Positions 25,348-27,576 of a DNA stretch of 27,576 bases are shown one piece after another; position 1 is the stretch's first letter; each line of letters opens with the position of its first letter. The position numbers and the translations under genes are program-made. The DNA is from Tritrichomonas musculus (lineage: Eukaryota; Parabasalia; Tritrichomonadida; Tritrichomonadidae): the NCBI GenBank assembly GCA_039105265.1, contig JAPFFF010000290.1:1-27576 (forward strand), read 5' to 3'. Under the pieces are notes generated by a model that saw only the letters and a program-made list of their open reading frames with translations, was not told the origin of the DNA and made no database searches.

Positions 25348-26166
25348 ATGAACTGCCATGCATTAGATGCCTCCACTCATCTAAGTTCAACAATTAACGA
25401 AAAATCAGCTAAAATGACCGATAACGCATTATTTCATAATACTCATGCATTTCCAATAGGAAATGATTCAAAAAAACAATATTTCGAGTTGCCATTTATC
25501 GCAAATAATTCCACATTTAAATCAAATTTATTACAAGCACGATTTATTCAGCAGAAAAGAAAAAGTATATTAAAATTAATGAATATAAAGTTTCCTCGAA
25601 AAATAAAGAAAAAGACAAAGACAAAATCGGAGGAAAATAAAAATATAGGAAAGAAATTTAGTGCTGAAGAAGATGAAAAATTAAAGCATCTCGTTGAAAT
25701 TATGGGAGAAAAAAAATGGGATGATATTGCAAAAGAGATGCCTGGAAGGAATGGAAGACAATGTAGAGATAGATATAAAAATTATCTTATTCAGGGTTTC
25801 TTTAATGGAGAATGGACAAGAGAAGAAGATGAAATGCTAATCAAAAAATTCTCTGAATTTGGGTCTCAATGGTCTAAAATAACAACATATTTTAATAATA
25901 GAAATGCTAACTCATTGAAAAACAGATGGAATTATTTTCTTTCTAAACATTTGAATGATAATACTTTTTCAATTCAAGAAATATTGAACAAAAATGATGA
26001 TGAAATAAATAATAGACTAGACATAAATACTAAAAGACTTCAATTATCAAAAAATTCAAACTTTGTTCCAACATTTGATTTTGAAGATCTTGGATTAGAA
26101 GATGGATATGACGATTTTGATGATAAAACCGAATATTATGGATTTCCTTCTATATTAAATAGTTAG
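25348..26166 (+). CDS. Two-repeat Myb-like DNA-binding protein with N-terminal extension
   Basis: A 272-residue protein. The first 95 residues are Asn/Ser/Lys-rich, ending in a very basic stretch (KFPRKIKKKTKTKSEENKN) that may be a nuclear localisation signal. The two Myb/SANT repeats follow at about 103-200: KFSAEEDEKLKHLVEIMGEK with KWDDIAKEMPGRNGRQCRDRY, then GEWTREEDEMLIKKFSEFGS with QWSKITTYFNNRNANSLKNRW. Spacing and motifs match the neighbouring Myb gene closely, so the two are paralogues, although the flanking parts differ fully. The C-terminal 70 residues are acidic (FDFEDLGLEDGYDDFDDKTE), resembling an activation domain, which is inference. The start at 25348 is the first ATG in frame; a shorter start at the Met of KMTDNALF (about residue 23) is possible. 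It probably binds promoter DNA in the nucleus. Confidence 0.9.
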   Translation: MNCHALDASTHLSSTINEKSAKMTDNALFHNTHAFPIGNDSKKQYFELPFIANNSTFKSNLLQARFIQQKRKSILKLMNIKFPRKIKKKTKTKSEENKNIGKKFSAEEDEKLKHLVEIMGEKKWDDIAKEMPGRNGRQCRDRYKNYLIQGFFNGEWTREEDEMLIKKFSEFGSQWSKITTYFNNRNANSLKNRWNYFLSKHLNDNTFSIQEILNKNDDEINNRLDINTKRLQLSKNSNFVPTFDFEDLGLEDGYDDFDDKTEYYGFPSILNS

Positions 26167-26630
26167 TATTTTCAGATTACAATTTTTATATTTTTTTTAT
26201 GCTTTAATTTTTCATCTTCTTCAAAATTGAGATGATTATTTTCATTATTCAATACTATTCAGAAAAATTGTGTTGTATGCAAAAATGACTCGCAGTTTAG
26301 AACAGTTATCATAAAATTATTATATTTCATATTCATAATAAAAATATGAAAGTAGAATGTTTGGTTTAAGATCATTTTGGGCAAAAAGAAAATGCTGCTG
26401 CGTTAAATAATTAAATTAAATTGATCCAAAATAAGAATTCGTGCGTTTCACTTATTAGCAAAATTTTTGTGATAATATATGGTTGTTATAGAAACTTTTT
26501 GAAAATACTTTGACATTTTTTCGTTTGTGATAAAATAAATTCTAACACTAATTCTTTCATTAATTCCAAAATTAAATTTAGAATTCAAATCATGCATAAA
26601 TTATTCATTCGTTTTGTCATTTCAAAAAAT

Positions 26631-26691
26631 AGTGGGGATTATGGGGCTTGGCCCAGAATCACCACTAGTGCTTCCTACTACAAAAGTGGAA
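26631..26691. ncRNA. Candidate structured RNA: two adjacent hairpins
   Basis: Hairpin 1 pairs AGTGG (26631-26635) with CCACT (26662-26666), GATT (26637-26640) with AATC (26657-26660), and TGGG (26642-26645) with CCCA (26652-26655). It has single mismatches between blocks and a 6-nt loop. Hairpin 2 pairs TTCC (26672-26675) with GGAA (26688-26691) and ACT (26677-26679) with AGT (26685-26687) around ACAAA, with one bulged T. The block is GC-rich against its surroundings. Strand and identity are unknown; ACA shortly after hairpin 2 would allow an H/ACA-type reading on the plus strand, but no clear H box is visible. Confidence 0.3.
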
Positions 26692-26932
26692 CAACTGTAA
26701 AATAATATATTTCATATAAAATAATCTCAAAATCCTAACAAAGTTTGAGAGGAGATAACAAAATTGGATAGAATTATTACGAACTTTGAGATAAATAAAT
26801 TAACGGTCATCTTTCTTAGCTAAGAGGTCTAATGCAATTGATCAAGAATCATAAGTTTACAACTCTTTTCATATCACATTTCATATCTTTTTTTCTGACA
26901 ATTGATAATCACAATAAAGAAAGATTCAAAAG

Positions 26933-27054
26933 GCTTGGGACAAACTTTTTCAATACGTAAAGGTCAAAATTACTCATGTTAAAGGTAAATGAGTCCCAAG
27001 TAGAATGCAAGATTTTCAGAGAAACATTGAAAAAAATTGAATGTTGTCCCAAGC
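26933..27054. repeat. Inverted repeat, 11 bp perfect, about 100-bp spacing
   Basis: GCTTGGGACAA (26933-26943) is the exact reverse complement of TTGTCCCAAGC (27044-27054). A third, partial copy, GTCCCAAG (26993-27000), lies between them. Weaker similarity continues inwards (TTTTTCAAT with ATTGAAAAA). It could be the ends of a very small element or a long hairpin. No target-site duplication is obvious. Confidence 0.5.
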
Positions 27055-27122
27055 ATATTGAATCCAACTTTACGAGATTTTTAAATTGATAATCATGTAT
27101 CTGAAGTAAAAAAAAGACTTTT

Positions 27123-27182
27123 TTGATATCGATTCTTAAAACTAATTTTTGAAAAAAAAAAAAAAAAGCTTATCGATATCAA
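27123..27182. repeat. Inverted repeat, 11 bp perfect, 38-bp spacing
   Basis: TTGATATCGAT (27123-27133) is the reverse complement of ATCGATATCAA (27172-27182). The spacer contains a run of about 16 A. It may form a hairpin; no function is assigned. Confidence 0.55.
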
Positions 27183-27576
27183 TTGGAAAAAAATTTCTAA
27201 AAATTGGTTAATATATTTTTTTTAATCTATTCTCAAATAATATTGTACATTTTTTGCTTAATGCTATCTTCTTTCCCTGGAAAACCAAGAAAAAAATGAG
27301 ATGAAAATATTATAATTTGAATGAGAGTATTTGAATGAATCAGTTAACCTATTTATAGAAAAACCCCAACACCCTTTGAATTTAATTTTGAAAAAATTAA
27401 AAAGCTCTATCTTTTTTTCAAATTAATTATTGTTGAATTTTATAGTAAATTTAAATATATAAAAAAGAAATTAAAAAATAATTATAATTGAAGATCTTTT
27501 AAACGATTCATGTTTTTTGAAGATACGTTGAAAATAACGAACAAAAAAAAACGAAAGTTTTTTTTTAAGCAAATCT

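Larger units (their letters stand above)
26167..27576. other. AT-rich intergenic region with several hairpins
   Basis: No open frame worth calling in 1.4 kb up to the window edge. The region holds a GC-richer double hairpin (26631-26691), an 11-bp inverted repeat 26933-27054 and an 11-bp inverted repeat 27123-27182, listed separately. The rest is A/T-rich with homopolymer runs. Confidence 0.55.

Noticed and set aside
1-27576. CRISPR array, rRNA genes or spliceosomal introns
   Set aside because: No regular spaced repeats and no rRNA-like sequence were seen, and no clear match to the trichomonad intron 3' motif with a branch point.

Overview
The window looks like nuclear DNA of a parabasalid protist, most like Tritrichomonas/Trichomonas. 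It is very AT-rich with long A and T runs. The genes are intronless and separated by large AT-rich gaps. The gene families are the ones known to be expanded in trichomonads: TKL and CAMK-like kinases, BTB-like proteins with Sel1 repeats or an F5/8 type C domain, DUF3447-type ankyrin proteins, two-repeat Myb proteins, and Phe-Ser repeat surface proteins. The assignment rests on family resemblance read by eye; no search was run.

Layout. 1-379: GC-rich 3' end of a kinase gene (+). 380-2340: AT-rich gap with traces of a decayed gene. 2341-3624: sugar-porter-type MFS transporter (+). 3625-4867: gap with a GC-richer block of hairpins. 4868-5140: a tRNA-like pol III unit whose halves pair perfectly but are separated by about 200 nt. 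5170-7644: BTB-like/Sel1-repeat protein (+). 7901-7982: tRNA-Ser(GCT) (-). 8026-9207: CAMK-like kinase (-). 10829-13957: ankyrin-repeat gene of the DUF3447 family (+), read in three segments because of two frame changes.

14810-21937 is a large inverted duplication. Two arms of about 2.05 kb flank a spacer of about 3 kb. Each arm carries a 454-residue BTB-like/F5-8C gene and the decayed 3' end of a Phe-Ser repeat surface-protein gene. The spacer holds the rest of that decayed gene and an unrecognised 180-residue ORF. The arms are nearly identical except over the F5/8 C-terminal domain, where 12 amino acids differ.

21938-27576: a small decayed coding trace, tRNA-Ala(AGC) (-), and two divergently transcribed Myb genes (- and +). 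The last 1.4 kb is AT-rich and contains several hairpins.

The genes do not form a pathway. The window is a patchwork of expanded regulatory, scaffold and surface families, with three tRNA or tRNA-like genes between them and clear signs of local duplication, conversion and decay. The most unusual signals are the interrupted tRNA-like gene, the inverted duplication with a conserved scaffold half and a diverged recognition half, and two unassigned structured intergenic blocks.
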